Assembly (NCBI RefSeq): GCF_031656915.1
Contig: NZ_CP134227.1
Span: 558,001 to 622,000 of the forward strand
Length of the DNA stretch: 64,000 bases
Direction: 5' to 3'
Origin: Nocardioides marmorisolisilvae
Lineage (GTDB): Bacteria > Actinomycetota > Actinomycetes > Propionibacteriales > Nocardioidaceae
How positions within the stretch are numbered: the stretch's first letter is position 1; every line of letters starts with the position of its first letter. Of the stretch, positions 36,173 through 44,528 are shown piece after piece. Made by a program: the position numbers and the translations under genes. Below the pieces are notes generated by a model. That model did not search any database and was not told the DNA's origin. It worked only from the letters and a program-made list of their open reading frames with translations.

Positions 36173-37000
36173 TCAGTCCGTACGTGCGCTCGCCTTTTTG
36201 GCGGTCCTTGCACCGGCTGCCTTGGTGCCTGGCGCCTTGCTTGCCCTGCCCGCGCCGCGGCCGGTCTCTCCGGTCGCCTTGCGCCGTGCCTTGGGCCGCG
36301 CCCACAGCTGGCCGCGTCCGGGGGCGTCGCCCGACCACTTGACCTCGACGTAGCCCAGTGAGCTGACCAGGTCGCTGAGCTTGCCGAACCCGAAGCTGCG
36401 CGAGTCGAACGAGGGCTGGCTCTTGATCAGGTAGCTGCCGATCTCGCCGAGAGGCGACCAGCCGTCGTCGCGGGCGGTCTGGTTGAGCGCCTTGGTGACC
36501 AGGCTCTCCAAGGCACCGTCGGCCGCGGGAGTCGGGTCCACCGCAGCCTCGTGAGTGAGGTTCTCGAGGTAGGTGAACTGGTCGCAGGCCTCGACGAACG
36601 GCTTCGGGGTCTTGCGCTGGCCGACCCCGTAGACCTTCATCCCCGACTCCTTGAGCCGGGTCGCCAGCCGCGTGAAGTCGCTGTCGCTCGAGACGATCAC
36701 GAAGCCCTCGACGTTGCCCGAGTAGAGCAGGTCCATCGCGTCGATGATCAGCGCGGAGTCCGTCGCGTTCTTTCCGGTGGTGTAGGCGAACTGCTGGATC
36801 GGCGAGATCGCGTGCGCGAGCAGGTGGTCCTTCCACCCGGCCAGCTGCTGGGTCGTCCAGTCGCCGTAGGCGCGCCGTACCGTCAGCGCGCCGTAGCGGG
36901 CGAGCTCCTCGAGCATCTCGCGGACCTGCTTGGGTGAGGTGTTGTCCGCGTCGATCAGCATGGCCAACCGGCTCTGGTCACCGGAGGTGGTGGTCGTCAT
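36173..37000 (-). CDS. NYN (PIN-like) domain protein with C-terminal OST-HTH/LOTUS domain
   Basis: This is a 275-residue protein. The N-terminal NYN/LabA-type nuclease domain (about residues 10-150) retains acidic residues in AMLIDADNTS, TDSALIIDAMDLLYSG and VSSDSDFTRLATRLKE, the metal-binding set of PIN-like RNases. The middle-to-C-terminal OST-HTH/LOTUS domain (about 165-235) includes WSPLGEIGSYLIKS and FDSRSFGFGKLSDLV, an RNA-binding module. The last 40 residues are a Lys/Arg/Ala-rich basic tail. It is probably an RNase acting on an unknown RNA. It overlaps the MFS gene by 4 bp (ATGA) and converges head-on with cphA. Confidence 0.9.
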   Translation of the reverse strand: MTTTTSGDQSRLAMLIDADNTSPKQVREMLEELARYGALTVRRAYGDWTTQQLAGWKDHLLAHAISPIQQFAYTTGKNATDSALIIDAMDLLYSGNVEGFVIVSSDSDFTRLATRLKESGMKVYGVGQRKTPKPFVEACDQFTYLENLTHEAAVDPTPAADGALESLVTKALNQTARDDGWSPLGEIGSYLIKSQPSFDSRSFGFGKLSDLVSSLGYVEVKWSGDAPGRGQLWARPKARRKATGETGRGAGRASKAPGTKAAGARTAKKASARTD

Positions 37001-38412
37001 GAGTCTCCCGTCATCGTGGTCAGAGTCTGCCGCACACCGTGCTCACGGAGCCCGAACCATGACACCACACCGCCGATGAGCAACAGCAGGGCGCACACCA
37101 CCTGGCCGCGCTGGTACCCCGCGGTGAGGCTCCCGGGGCGGTGGTAGTCGGCGCCGGCCAGCCCGACGAGCGCCGGGATCGCGGCGACGGCGATCAGCGA
37201 ACCGGTCCGCGCCACCGCGTTGTTGATCCCGCTGGCCAGGCCGGCCTGGCGGTCCGGCGCGGCAGCCAGCACCGCAGCGGTGAGCGGGGCGACCAGCATG
37301 CTCAGCCCGAACGCGAAGATGCTGATCCCCGGGAAGACTCGGCTCCAGTACGGCGCATCTGCGCCGACTCCTGCCAGCAGGAGATAGCCGACCGCGCACA
37401 CCACCGGGCCCACGCTCATCCAGATCCGCGGCCCGGTGTGCTGGGAGATCACCGCGAAGCGCGAGGAGAGCAGCAACATGGCGAGCACGATCGGCAGAGA
37501 GGCGACCCCCGCCTCCACCGGCCCGTAGCCCGATGTCACCTGCAGCTGCAGCGCGAGCAGGAACTGACCGGCTCCGAGGGCGCCGTACACCAGGAACGTC
37601 ATCCCGTTCGCCGCGGAGAAGACCCGTGAGGCGAACAGGCCGAGGTCCACCATCGAGCCGGGTCGCCGCTCCAACCGCACGAAGGCGTACGCCGAGGCCG
37701 CAGCGACCGCCAGCACCACGGCGCTCACGCTGCCCGGCAGGGTCCGCCATGACGTCGATGCGTAGGTGGCGGCGCCGAGCAGCGCGACACCGGCCGCCGC
37801 ACCGGCGATGTCGAACCGACCGGCGCGGGACTCGTCGCGGGACTCCGGGACGAACCGCGCCAGCCAGAGCACGAGGGCGCAGATGGGGAGGTTCAACACG
37901 AAGATCCAGCGCCAGCCGCCGTGGTCGATGAGGTAGCCGCCGACCACGGGGCCGAGTGCCGCAGCGATCCCGGAGACCCCCGCCCACCGTCCGATCGCCC
38001 ACGCGCGGTCCTCGGGCCGGAAGCTGGACTGCAGGATGGCCAGCGAGCCCGGCGTCAGGAGCGCCGCGAAGACGCCCTGGAAGACGCGCAGCACGATCAG
38101 CTGGGTCGGCGTCTGGGCGAGCGCGCACAGCCCGCTGAGCACCCCGAACCCGGCCACCCCCAGGGTGTAGACACGCCGCCGGCCGATCCGGTCACCCAAC
38201 GAGCCGCCGACGAGGATCAGCGCCGCGAGGCTGAGCAGGTAGCCGGTCACTACCCACTGCACCTGAGCCAGGGAGGCGTGCAGGTCGACGCCGATCCACT
38301 TCACCGCGACATTGACCACCGTGCCGTCGAGCAGGGCGACCCCCGAGCCCAGCGTCACCGTGGCAAGGGTGAGCCGTCCGCGCGGGGACGAGCGAGCGAG
38401 CAGTTCCGGCAC
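36997..38412 (-). CDS. MFS transporter, DHA2 (EmrB/QacA) family
   Basis: This is a 471-residue membrane protein with about 14 transmembrane helices, as usual for drug:H+ antiporter-2 family exporters. Motif D1-like LDGTVVNVAV is in helix 1, motif A GGSLGDRIGRRRVY lies between helices 2 and 3, and motif C-like GVSGIAAALGPVVGGYLID is in helix 5. The substrate is not predictable. Its stop overlaps the start of the NYN gene. The upstream Mur-ligase paralogue ends only 9 bp before its start region on the same strand, so all three may form one operon. Confidence 0.92.
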   Translation of the reverse strand: MPELLARSSPRGRLTLATVTLGSGVALLDGTVVNVAVKWIGVDLHASLAQVQWVVTGYLLSLAALILVGGSLGDRIGRRRVYTLGVAGFGVLSGLCALAQTPTQLIVLRVFQGVFAALLTPGSLAILQSSFRPEDRAWAIGRWAGVSGIAAALGPVVGGYLIDHGGWRWIFVLNLPICALVLWLARFVPESRDESRAGRFDIAGAAAGVALLGAATYASTSWRTLPGSVSAVVLAVAAASAYAFVRLERRPGSMVDLGLFASRVFSAANGMTFLVYGALGAGQFLLALQLQVTSGYGPVEAGVASLPIVLAMLLLSSRFAVISQHTGPRIWMSVGPVVCAVGYLLLAGVGADAPYWSRVFPGISIFAFGLSMLVAPLTAAVLAAAPDRQAGLASGINNAVARTGSLIAVAAIPALVGLAGADYHRPGSLTAGYQRGQVVCALLLLIGGVVSWFGLREHGVRQTLTTMTGDS

Positions 38413-38421
38413 GGGCCAACG

Positions 38422-40077
38422 CTAGGGCACATCATTGCGGGGCACATCGATCTGGGGCATCGCCGACCGGGGCACGTCCGTGCCGCCGGTCGCGGCTCGC
38501 ACCTTCTCGCGCAGGACCTCCGGCGCGTCGGCGGTCCCGCCCTGGTCGATGATCCACTGGTGCACCTGCTCGCGCTCGGCGTGGCACATCAGCCCGATCA
38601 CGTCGCCGGGGCGGGACCGCCGTACCAGCTCCTGCAGGGCGGCGAGCTCGGTCGGGTACGCCGGCACCTCCCCGACCCCCACCCGTGCAGCACCGGCCCG
38701 GAACAGGGCGTCGAGCTCCTCCGTGGTCCGGCCGCGGAGATAGTGCTCCTTGTGCCCGATCACGACCTCGTCGGAGTCGCGCGCCCCGATCTCGCCCAGC
38801 ATCTCGACGAGCTCGTCGGTGCGGTCGCCGACGGCACCGAGTCCGAGCAGCAGCCTCCCGCCCGCCGTACGCAGGCCGCGCAGGATCTCGACGAGCGCGG
38901 CCAGCCCGGCCTCGTTGTGCGCGAGGTCCATGACGACAGTGCGTCCGTCGAGGCTGAACACGTTCATCCGCCCGGGGTTGTGCTCGGCATCGGGTCGGAA
39001 CGACCGCAGCCCGGCCACCACGTGCTCGGACCCGATCCCGGCCGCCAGCGCGGCAGACGTCGCCGCCAGCGCGTTCTCGACGTTGAAGTGCGAGAGGCCC
39101 GCGAGCGTCATCGGCACGTCGGCGAGCTCCAGCAGTGGCTCGACCCCCGGGTCCCGGACCACGATCCAGCCGTCCACCACGGTGGTGGCCCGTCCGCCGG
39201 CGTTCAGCACCTCGCGGACGGCGGGCGAGTCCGGGTCGCGGGTGAACAGCCATGGACGCGCCTTGGTGACCGCGCGCATCGCGAGCACGCGGGGGTCGTC
39301 GGCGTTGAGTACCGCCCAGCCGGCCCTCCGGGTGATCCGAGGCACCACCGACTTGACCTCGGCCAACTGATCCACCGTGTCGATGCCCTGCAGCCCGAGG
39401 TGGTCTGCGGTGACGTTGGTGACCACCGAGACGTCGTTCCACAGCACCCCGATGCCCTTGAGGAGGATCCCACCGCGGGCGGTCTCGGTGACCGCGAAGT
39501 CCACCTCCGGGTGGGCGAGCACCCGGCCCGCCCCGGACGGTCCCGAGTAGTCGCCGGGCTCGACCAGGACGCCGTCGACGTACACGCCGTCGGTGTTGGA
39601 CCACCCGACCAGGTGGCCCTCGGTCCGAGCGATGTGGGCGATCATCCGGCTGGTGGTCGTCTTGCCGTTCGTGCCGGTGACCGCGACCACGGGGACCCGC
39701 GGCCGGATCGTCGTCGGAGCAGGACCGGGCAGCGTGCGGGTGACCTCGGCGGCTGCCGCCTCCACGCTGCTGCCGTCCAGGACCGCGGCCACCGCCTCAC
39801 CCAGGGCCCGTGCCCGGTCGCGGTGTCGCCACGGGTAGGCCACCACGAAGACGTGCGGGTCCCGCGTCGGCCGTACCCGTACGGCGAGCCGGTGGGTGCC
39901 TGCCCGGTTGGCGAGCTCACGGACCGTTCCGGCCAGCCGCCGCATCAGCGTCGGCGCCGCGAACGGGTCGACGTCAGCGCCCGCCCACTCGGTGACGTCG
40001 ACGGTCACCTTGATCGCGGCGCGCGGGAAGTAGAGGTTGGGGCCCTCCAGCACGCGGAGCTCCACCAGCGACGTCAC
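38422..40077 (-). CDS. Stand-alone Mur ligase family protein, paralogue of the CphA C-terminal half
   Basis: This 551-residue protein has an N-terminal segment VLEGPNLYFPRAAIKVTVDV resembling the start of CphA, directly followed by a Mur-ligase catalytic region with P-loop VTGTNGKTTTSRM (about residues 132-144). DFAVTETARGGILLKGIGV and NVTADHLGLQGIDT match the corresponding CphA segments closely. The C-terminal part contains VVMDLAHNEAGLAALVE. The ATP-grasp domain is absent, so it cannot make cyanophycin alone by the known mechanism. It may ligate an amino acid to another acceptor or modify cyanophycin-derived peptides. It sits 9 bp upstream of the MFS exporter gene on the same strand. Confidence 0.85.
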   Translation of the reverse strand: MTSLVELRVLEGPNLYFPRAAIKVTVDVTEWAGADVDPFAAPTLMRRLAGTVRELANRAGTHRLAVRVRPTRDPHVFVVAYPWRHRDRARALGEAVAAVLDGSSVEAAAAEVTRTLPGPAPTTIRPRVPVVAVTGTNGKTTTSRMIAHIARTEGHLVGWSNTDGVYVDGVLVEPGDYSGPSGAGRVLAHPEVDFAVTETARGGILLKGIGVLWNDVSVVTNVTADHLGLQGIDTVDQLAEVKSVVPRITRRAGWAVLNADDPRVLAMRAVTKARPWLFTRDPDSPAVREVLNAGGRATTVVDGWIVVRDPGVEPLLELADVPMTLAGLSHFNVENALAATSAALAAGIGSEHVVAGLRSFRPDAEHNPGRMNVFSLDGRTVVMDLAHNEAGLAALVEILRGLRTAGGRLLLGLGAVGDRTDELVEMLGEIGARDSDEVVIGHKEHYLRGRTTEELDALFRAGAARVGVGEVPAYPTELAALQELVRRSRPGDVIGLMCHAEREQVHQWIIDQGGTADAPEVLREKVRAATGGTDVPRSAMPQIDVPRNDVP

Positions 40078-40196
40078 CGGGTCACGCTATTACGTGCGGG
40101 CTCCTGCGGGCATGCGGACATCACCGCCCCGACGTGGGCATCGGCCCCACAGACCCGGCGTACGCGACATCGCGCACGGTCGTCGCGGGTCGGTCC

Positions 40197-40967
40197 TCAG
40201 GCGCCCATCGCGTGGTAGCCGCCGTCGACGTGCACGATCTCGCCGGTCGTGGCCGGGAAGAAGTCGGACAACAGCGCGACGACGGCCCTGGCGGTCGGGG
40301 TCTGGTCGGCGTTGTCCCAGCCGAGCGGCGCCCGACCCGCCCAGCCCTCGTCGAGGTCCTCGAAGCCGGGGATCGCCTTGGCGGCCAGCGTCTTGAGCGG
40401 TCCGGCGCTGACGAGGTTGGCCCGGATCCCCTGCGGCCCGAGGTCGCGCGCGAGGTAGCGCGAGCACGACTCGAGCCCGGCCTTGGCCACGCCCATCCAG
40501 TCGTACGCCGGCCAGGCCACCGTGGCGTCGAAGGTCATCCCGACCACGGCGCCGCCGGCGCTCATCATCGGCAGGCAGGCGCGGGTCAGTGACATCAGGG
40601 AGTACGCCGAGACCTGCACCGCCTGGGCCACGTCGGGCCAGGGACCCTCGAGGAACTTGCCCCCCAGCAGCGTCTCGGGGTTGCCGAAGGCGATGGAGTG
40701 CACGACCCCGTCGAGGTGGTCGAAGTGCTCGCCGAGAAGCGCGGGAAGCCGCTCGAGGTGCTCCTCGTCGGTGACGTCGAGCTCGAGCACCGGAGGCTCG
40801 GTGGGCAGCCGCTTCGCGATCCGCCGGGTGATGCCCATCGCCCGCCCGAAGTTGGAGATCACCACGTTCGCGCCCTGCTCCTGGGCGACCCTGGCGACCG
40901 CGAATCCGATCGAGCTGTCCATGGTGACACCGGCCACCAGGATGTTCTTGCCGTCGAGGATGCCCAT
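40197..40967 (-). CDS. fabI: Enoyl-[acyl-carrier-protein] reductase (NADH), InhA/FabI type
   Basis: This is a 256-residue SDR-type enoyl-ACP reductase, the last step of each fatty-acid (FAS II) elongation cycle. The cofactor motif is GVTMDSSIGFAVA (residues 13-25), and the active-site Tyr-x6-Lys is Y155 and K162 in AYDWMGVAKAG. GPLKTLAAKAI is the substrate-binding loop. It starts 1 nt after the fabG stop, the mabA-inhA arrangement of actinobacteria. It is the target class of isoniazid and triclosan. Confidence 0.95.
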   Translation of the reverse strand: MGILDGKNILVAGVTMDSSIGFAVARVAQEQGANVVISNFGRAMGITRRIAKRLPTEPPVLELDVTDEEHLERLPALLGEHFDHLDGVVHSIAFGNPETLLGGKFLEGPWPDVAQAVQVSAYSLMSLTRACLPMMSAGGAVVGMTFDATVAWPAYDWMGVAKAGLESCSRYLARDLGPQGIRANLVSAGPLKTLAAKAIPGFEDLDEGWAGRAPLGWDNADQTPTARAVVALLSDFFPATTGEIVHVDGGYHAMGA

Positions 40968-40968
40968 G

Positions 40969-41682
40969 TCAGTGCCCCATTCCCAGTCCGCCGTCCACCG
41001 GGATGACCGCTCCGGTGACGTAGCCCGCCTGTTCCGACGCCAGCCAGGTGATCGCGCCGGCGATCTCGTCCGTCGTCGCGAACCGCTGCAGTGGAATCTG
41101 CGCGCGGTACGCCGTCTTCTGCTCCTCGGGGAGTGCGTCCGTCATCGCGGTCTCGACGTAACCGGGAGCGACCACGTTCGCCGTGATGCCACGGCTGCCG
41201 AGCTCGCGGGCGATCGAGCGCGCCATCCCGACCAGGCCCGCCTTCGAGGCCGCGTAGTTCACCTGCCCCGGGGAGCCGAGTAGCCCGACGACGCTCGACA
41301 CCAGCACGATCCGGCCACGACGCATCCGGAGCATGCCCTTCGCGGCTCGCTTCACCAGCCGGTAGGTGCCGGTGAGGTTGGTCTCGAGGACCACCGACCA
41401 GTCGTCCTCGGACATCCGGAGCAGCAGGGTGTCGCGGGTGATGCCTGCATTGGCCACCAGCACCTCGACGGGCCCCTGGTGCTCCTCGACGCTGTCGAAC
41501 GCGGCGGTCACCGACGCGGGGTCGGTGAGCTCGCAGGCGACTGCGTACGCACCCTCGGGCGCGTCACCGCTGCGGCTCGTCACCGCGACCCTGTCGCCCT
41601 GAGCGAGGAACGCCTCTGCTGTCGCACGGCCGATGCCGCGGTTGCCGCCGGTCACCAGCACCGATCTGCCCGTCGTGTCCAC
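40969..41682 (-). CDS. fabG: 3-oxoacyl-[acyl-carrier-protein] reductase (MabA-like)
   Basis: This is a 237-residue NADPH-dependent SDR. The Rossmann motif is VTGGNRGIGRA (residues 10-20), NAG is near 78-80, catalytic Ser lies in VLVSSVVG (about 129), and Tyr143 and Lys147 are in NYAASKAG. It reduces 3-oxoacyl-ACP in fatty-acid elongation. It precedes fabI by 1 nt, and the pair forms a FAS II operon. Upstream of its ATG lies a 79-bp tandem repeat block (41713-41909), which leaves only about 30 bp of unique leader and so may contain or overlap the promoter. Confidence 0.95.
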   Translation of the reverse strand: MDTTGRSVLVTGGNRGIGRATAEAFLAQGDRVAVTSRSGDAPEGAYAVACELTDPASVTAAFDSVEEHQGPVEVLVANAGITRDTLLLRMSEDDWSVVLETNLTGTYRLVKRAAKGMLRMRRGRIVLVSSVVGLLGSPGQVNYAASKAGLVGMARSIARELGSRGITANVVAPGYVETAMTDALPEEQKTAYRAQIPLQRFATTDEIAGAITWLASEQAGYVTGAVIPVDGGLGMGH

Positions 41683-41712
41683 GTGCCCCGACGCTAGTGA
41701 TTACCGAGGGGT

Positions 41713-41909
41713 ACGCGAAACGAGCGAGGCCGGACCGAGCTTGCTCGTGTCCGTGCCGAGCGAGCGAGCGTTGAGGCGCGCAGCGCCGATCACGCGAAAC
41801 GAGCGAGGCCGGACCGAGCTTGCTCGTGTCCGTGCCGAGCGAGCGAGCGTTGAGGCGCGCAGCGCCGATCACGCGAAACGAGCGAGGCCGGCCCGAGCTT
41901 GCTCTTGTC
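41713..41909. repeat. 79-bp tandem direct repeat, 2.5 copies
   Basis: Two identical 79-bp units start at 41713 and 41792, and a third partial copy (about 39 bp, with three differences) starts at 41871. Each unit begins ACGCGAAACGAGCGAGGCCG and contains the short hairpin CGAGC-TT-GCTCG. The block fills the divergent gap between fabG and the dodecin gene. It is non-coding as far as I can see. Confidence 0.9.
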
Positions 41910-41913
41910 GGGC

Positions 41914-42141
41914 TCAATCCGACAGCGACGCGTCGTCCTCGAGGCGGAACCCGATCTTCAGGCCGACCTGGAAGTGCTCGACGGTGCCGTCCTTGGCCTG
42001 CCCGCGGACCTGGGTCACCTCGAACCAGTCGATATGGCGGAGCGTCTCGGAGGCTCGCTGGACGCCGTTGCGGATGGCCGGTTCGATCCCGTCGGGTGAG
42101 GTTCCGACGATCTCGGTGACGCGGTAGGTGCGGTTCGACAT
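41914..42141 (-). CDS. Dodecin family flavin-binding protein
   Basis: This 75-residue protein has the full dodecin length. It starts SNRTYRVTEIVGTSPDGIE, followed by AIRNGVQRASETLRHIDWFEV with the conserved flavin-stacking Trp near residue 39, then VEHFQVGLKIGFRLED. Dodecins assemble as dodecamers that store and quench flavins or coenzyme A. The ATG at 42141 gives this canonical start; longer frames upstream are not supported. It is divergent from the DUF3099 gene by 67 bp. Confidence 0.93.
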   Translation of the reverse strand: MSNRTYRVTEIVGTSPDGIEPAIRNGVQRASETLRHIDWFEVTQVRGQAKDGTVEHFQVGLKIGFRLEDDASLSD

Positions 42142-42208
42142 CGGTGCTCCTCGTGGGGGTGGTGACGCCCTGACGGGAACCACCCTGCCACGACGTACTC
42201 TGGACAGC

Positions 42209-42493
42209 ATGGCGCGGGATCGCAGGCATGAGGAGGTTGCCCGCATCACGACGGCCGCAGAGAGCCCCAAGGCCGACATCGACCATCGCGAGAAGCGCTA
42301 CATCATCTCGATGACGATCCGCACCCTGTGCTTCATCGGCGCCGTCTTCGCCCGGCACATCCCGTGGCTGTGCGGCATCCTGATCGTGGCCTCGTTCCTG
42401 CTCCCGTACGTCGCCGTGGTGATGGCCAACAGGGCCAGCCCGATCCTGCCGGGCGACCCGTTCGAGGGCCCGGACCACAAGGAGATCGAGTGA
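42209..42493 (+). CDS. DUF3099 family membrane protein
   Basis: This is a 94-residue protein with two membrane helices (about residues 33-52 and 55-72). The segment ITTAAESPKADIDHREKRYIISM followed by TIRTLCFIGAVF is typical of the actinobacteria-restricted DUF3099 family. The function is unknown. The ATG at 42209 is chosen from the conserved N-terminal region. Its stop overlaps the GTG start of the next gene (GTGA), so both are co-translated. Confidence 0.88.
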   Translation: MARDRRHEEVARITTAAESPKADIDHREKRYIISMTIRTLCFIGAVFARHIPWLCGILIVASFLLPYVAVVMANRASPILPGDPFEGPDHKEIE

Positions 42494-42711
42494 CCGAGCC
42501 GATGATCTGCTCGGCGCGCGGCTGCACTGCGCCCGCGTCCTTCGAGCTCCGCTGGAACAACCCGAAGCTGCACACCCCGGATCGGCGCAAGACATGGTTG
42601 GCCTGCCCTGAGCACCGCGACTCGCTCTCGGACTTCCTGCGGGCGCGCGGGTTCCTCAAGGAGATCGTGCCCGCGTCCGTCGATGAGGCGGACTCAGCCG
42701 CCGATCGCTGA
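42490..42711 (+). CDS. Small zinc-ribbon-like hypothetical protein
   Basis: This is a 73-residue protein read from GTG at 42490, overlapping the upstream stop by 4 bp. Cysteines in MICSARGCTAPASF and LACPEHRD form a possible C-x4-C ... C-x2-H metal site. Homologues I recall from actinobacteria are unnamed, or listed as acetone carboxylase without support. No enzyme domain is visible in so short a protein. It overlaps the moaA end, tail to tail, by 18 bp. The function is unknown. Confidence 0.75.
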   Translation: MTEPMICSARGCTAPASFELRWNNPKLHTPDRRKTWLACPEHRDSLSDFLRARGFLKEIVPASVDEADSAADR

Positions 42712-43695
42712 CATCGGGCGGGTCGGCTGCAGGAAGCTCTCGTCGTCGATGCCGTGGCCGGCGCGCTTGACCCACATGGCCTTCACCCACCGCTCGGCGA
42801 TCTCGACGTCGTCCGCGCCGGAGCGCAGCGGCGCGCGCAGGTCGGACTCCTCGCGAGCAAACAGACAGTTGCGGATCTGGCCGTCCGCGGTCAGGCGCAC
42901 CCGGTCGCAGTCGCCGCAGAACGGCCTGGTCACCGAGGCGATCACCCCGACGGTGGCCGGTCCGCCGTCGACGACGTACTCCTGGGCGGGCGCGCTCCCG
43001 CGTGGCGTGGGGCTGACCTCGAGGGAGTACGCCGAGGCGAGCGAGGCCAGGATCTCGTCCGCGGTCACCATGTCGTCGCGCCGCCACTCCCCCTGCGCGT
43101 CCAGCGGCATCTGCTCGATGATCCGGAGCTGGTAGCCGCGCTCGAGGCACCAGCCGAGCAGCTCGGGAGCCTGCTCGTCGTTGACGCCGCGCATCAGCAC
43201 CGCATTGACCTTGACCGGGGTGAGCCCCGCCTGCTGCGCAGCGTCGAGCCCGTGGATGACGTCGTCGAGCCGGTCGCGCCGAGTGATCTCCGCGAACGTG
43301 TCGCGACGCACGGTGTCGAGGCTGACGTTGACCCGGTCGAGTCCGGCGTCGGCGAGCGCGTCGGCCACATGGGCCAGGCCCAGCCCGTTGGTGGTCAAGG
43401 AGACCTCCGGCGACGGCGAGAGCGCCTTGGTGCGGCGCACGATGTCCACGAGGCCCTTGCGGAGCAGCGGCTCACCGCCGGTGAACCGGACCTCGGTGAC
43501 GCCCAGCTCCTCGACCGCGATCCGCACCAGGCGGACCACCTCGTCGTCGGTGAGAACCTCCTCGCGGGGCAGCCATTCGAGGCCCTCCGCAGGCATGCAG
43601 TAGTGGCATCGCAGGTTGCAGCGATCGGTCAACGACACGCGCAGGTCGGTGGCGATCCTTCCGAAGCGGTCTGCCAGTGGAGTGCTCACCCTCAT
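42694..43695 (-). CDS. moaA: GTP 3',8-cyclase MoaA
   Basis: This is a 333-residue radical-SAM enzyme, the first step of molybdenum cofactor biosynthesis. The N-terminal cluster motif CNLRCHYC places C26, C30 and C33. GGEPLLRKGL follows for SAM binding. The C-terminal second 4Fe-4S cluster ligands are in FCGDCDRVRLTADGQIRNC. It ends in the Gly-Gly tail required for GTP binding by MoaA. No other molybdopterin gene is in the window. It is divergent from the SURF1 gene with 35 bp between starts. Confidence 0.96.
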   Translation of the reverse strand: MRVSTPLADRFGRIATDLRVSLTDRCNLRCHYCMPAEGLEWLPREEVLTDDEVVRLVRIAVEELGVTEVRFTGGEPLLRKGLVDIVRRTKALSPSPEVSLTTNGLGLAHVADALADAGLDRVNVSLDTVRRDTFAEITRRDRLDDVIHGLDAAQQAGLTPVKVNAVLMRGVNDEQAPELLGWCLERGYQLRIIEQMPLDAQGEWRRDDMVTADEILASLASAYSLEVSPTPRGSAPAQEYVVDGGPATVGVIASVTRPFCGDCDRVRLTADGQIRNCLFAREESDLRAPLRSGADDVEIAERWVKAMWVKRAGHGIDDESFLQPTRPMSAIGG

Positions 43696-43730
43696 GAGTC
43701 TAGGTTGTCGCGCCCGACTACTCTCGCGCC

Positions 43731-44528
43731 GTGAGGTTCCTGCTGTCCCGACGCTGGCTGATCTTCGCGATCCTGGTGGCGTTGGGGGCCTGGGGCGCCT
43801 GGCTCCTGGGCCAATGGCAGTTCCACCGGCTGGAGGAGCGCAGGCAGTCCAACCACCAGATCGCCAGCAACCTCAACGCGCCCCCGGTGCCCGTCGACAT
43901 GCTGCTGAAGCCGGGTCGGGCTCCGTCGGCAGAGATCGAGTGGCGAAGGGTGACCGTGCACGGGACCTACGACGACGCCCACGCGGTCGTGCTCAAGTAC
44001 CAGACCCGCAACGGAGCGGCGGGCGTCGACGTCGTCACGCCGCTGCGCACCGCGTCCGGCGCCGCCGTTCTCGTCGACCGTGGCTGGATGGGCACGGAGA
44101 ACTCCGGCGCGACCCGTCCCAAGCTGCCCCCGTCGACGCCGGGGACCGTCACCGTCACCGGCTTCGTGCGGCAGAACGCCAGTGGCGGGGCCACCGACAT
44201 CGGGGACATGTCCACGCGGGCGGTGAGCAGCGTCAGCATCGGCCACGTGGTCCCCTACCCGCTGTACGGCGGCTTCGTGGACCTGGCCCACCAGGCTCCC
44301 CGCCCTGCCAAGGCCCTCGCCGGGGCCGAGCTCCCCGACGACACGAGCGACGGTCCGCACTTCTTCTACGGGCTGCAATGGTGGTTCTTCGGTGCGCTGG
44401 CGATCTTCGGCTTCTTCTTCTTGATGTACGACGAGTGGCAGCAGATCAGGAACGGGACCTGGCAGAAGCCGTCAGAGCGCCCGAAGCATCCCACCGTCGA
44501 CGGGCAGCATCGCCCCAGTGACGAATGA
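43731..44528 (+). CDS. SURF1 family cytochrome oxidase biogenesis protein
   Basis: This is a 265-residue membrane protein with SURF1 topology: one helix at residues 9-27 (LIFAILVALGAWGAWLLGQWQ), a large outer domain, and a second helix at about 222-240 (WWFFGALAIFGFFFLMYDEW). Family motifs LGQWQFHRLEER, VLVDRGWM and HFFYGLQWW are present. SURF1 helps insert heme a into cytochrome c oxidase. The start codon is GTG at 43731. Its last 57 bp overlap, tail to tail, the convergent SDR gene. Confidence 0.93.
   Translation: MRFLLSRRWLIFAILVALGAWGAWLLGQWQFHRLEERRQSNHQIASNLNAPPVPVDMLLKPGRAPSAEIEWRRVTVHGTYDDAHAVVLKYQTRNGAAGVDVVTPLRTASGAAVLVDRGWMGTENSGATRPKLPPSTPGTVTVTGFVRQNASGGATDIGDMSTRAVSSVSIGHVVPYPLYGGFVDLAHQAPRPAKALAGAELPDDTSDGPHFFYGLQWWFFGALAIFGFFFLMYDEWQQIRNGTWQKPSERPKHPTVDGQHRPSDE

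Noticed and set aside
41713-41909. Tandem repeat considered as a CRISPR array
   Set aside because: The units are contiguous 79-bp copies without variable spacers, and no cas genes are nearby.
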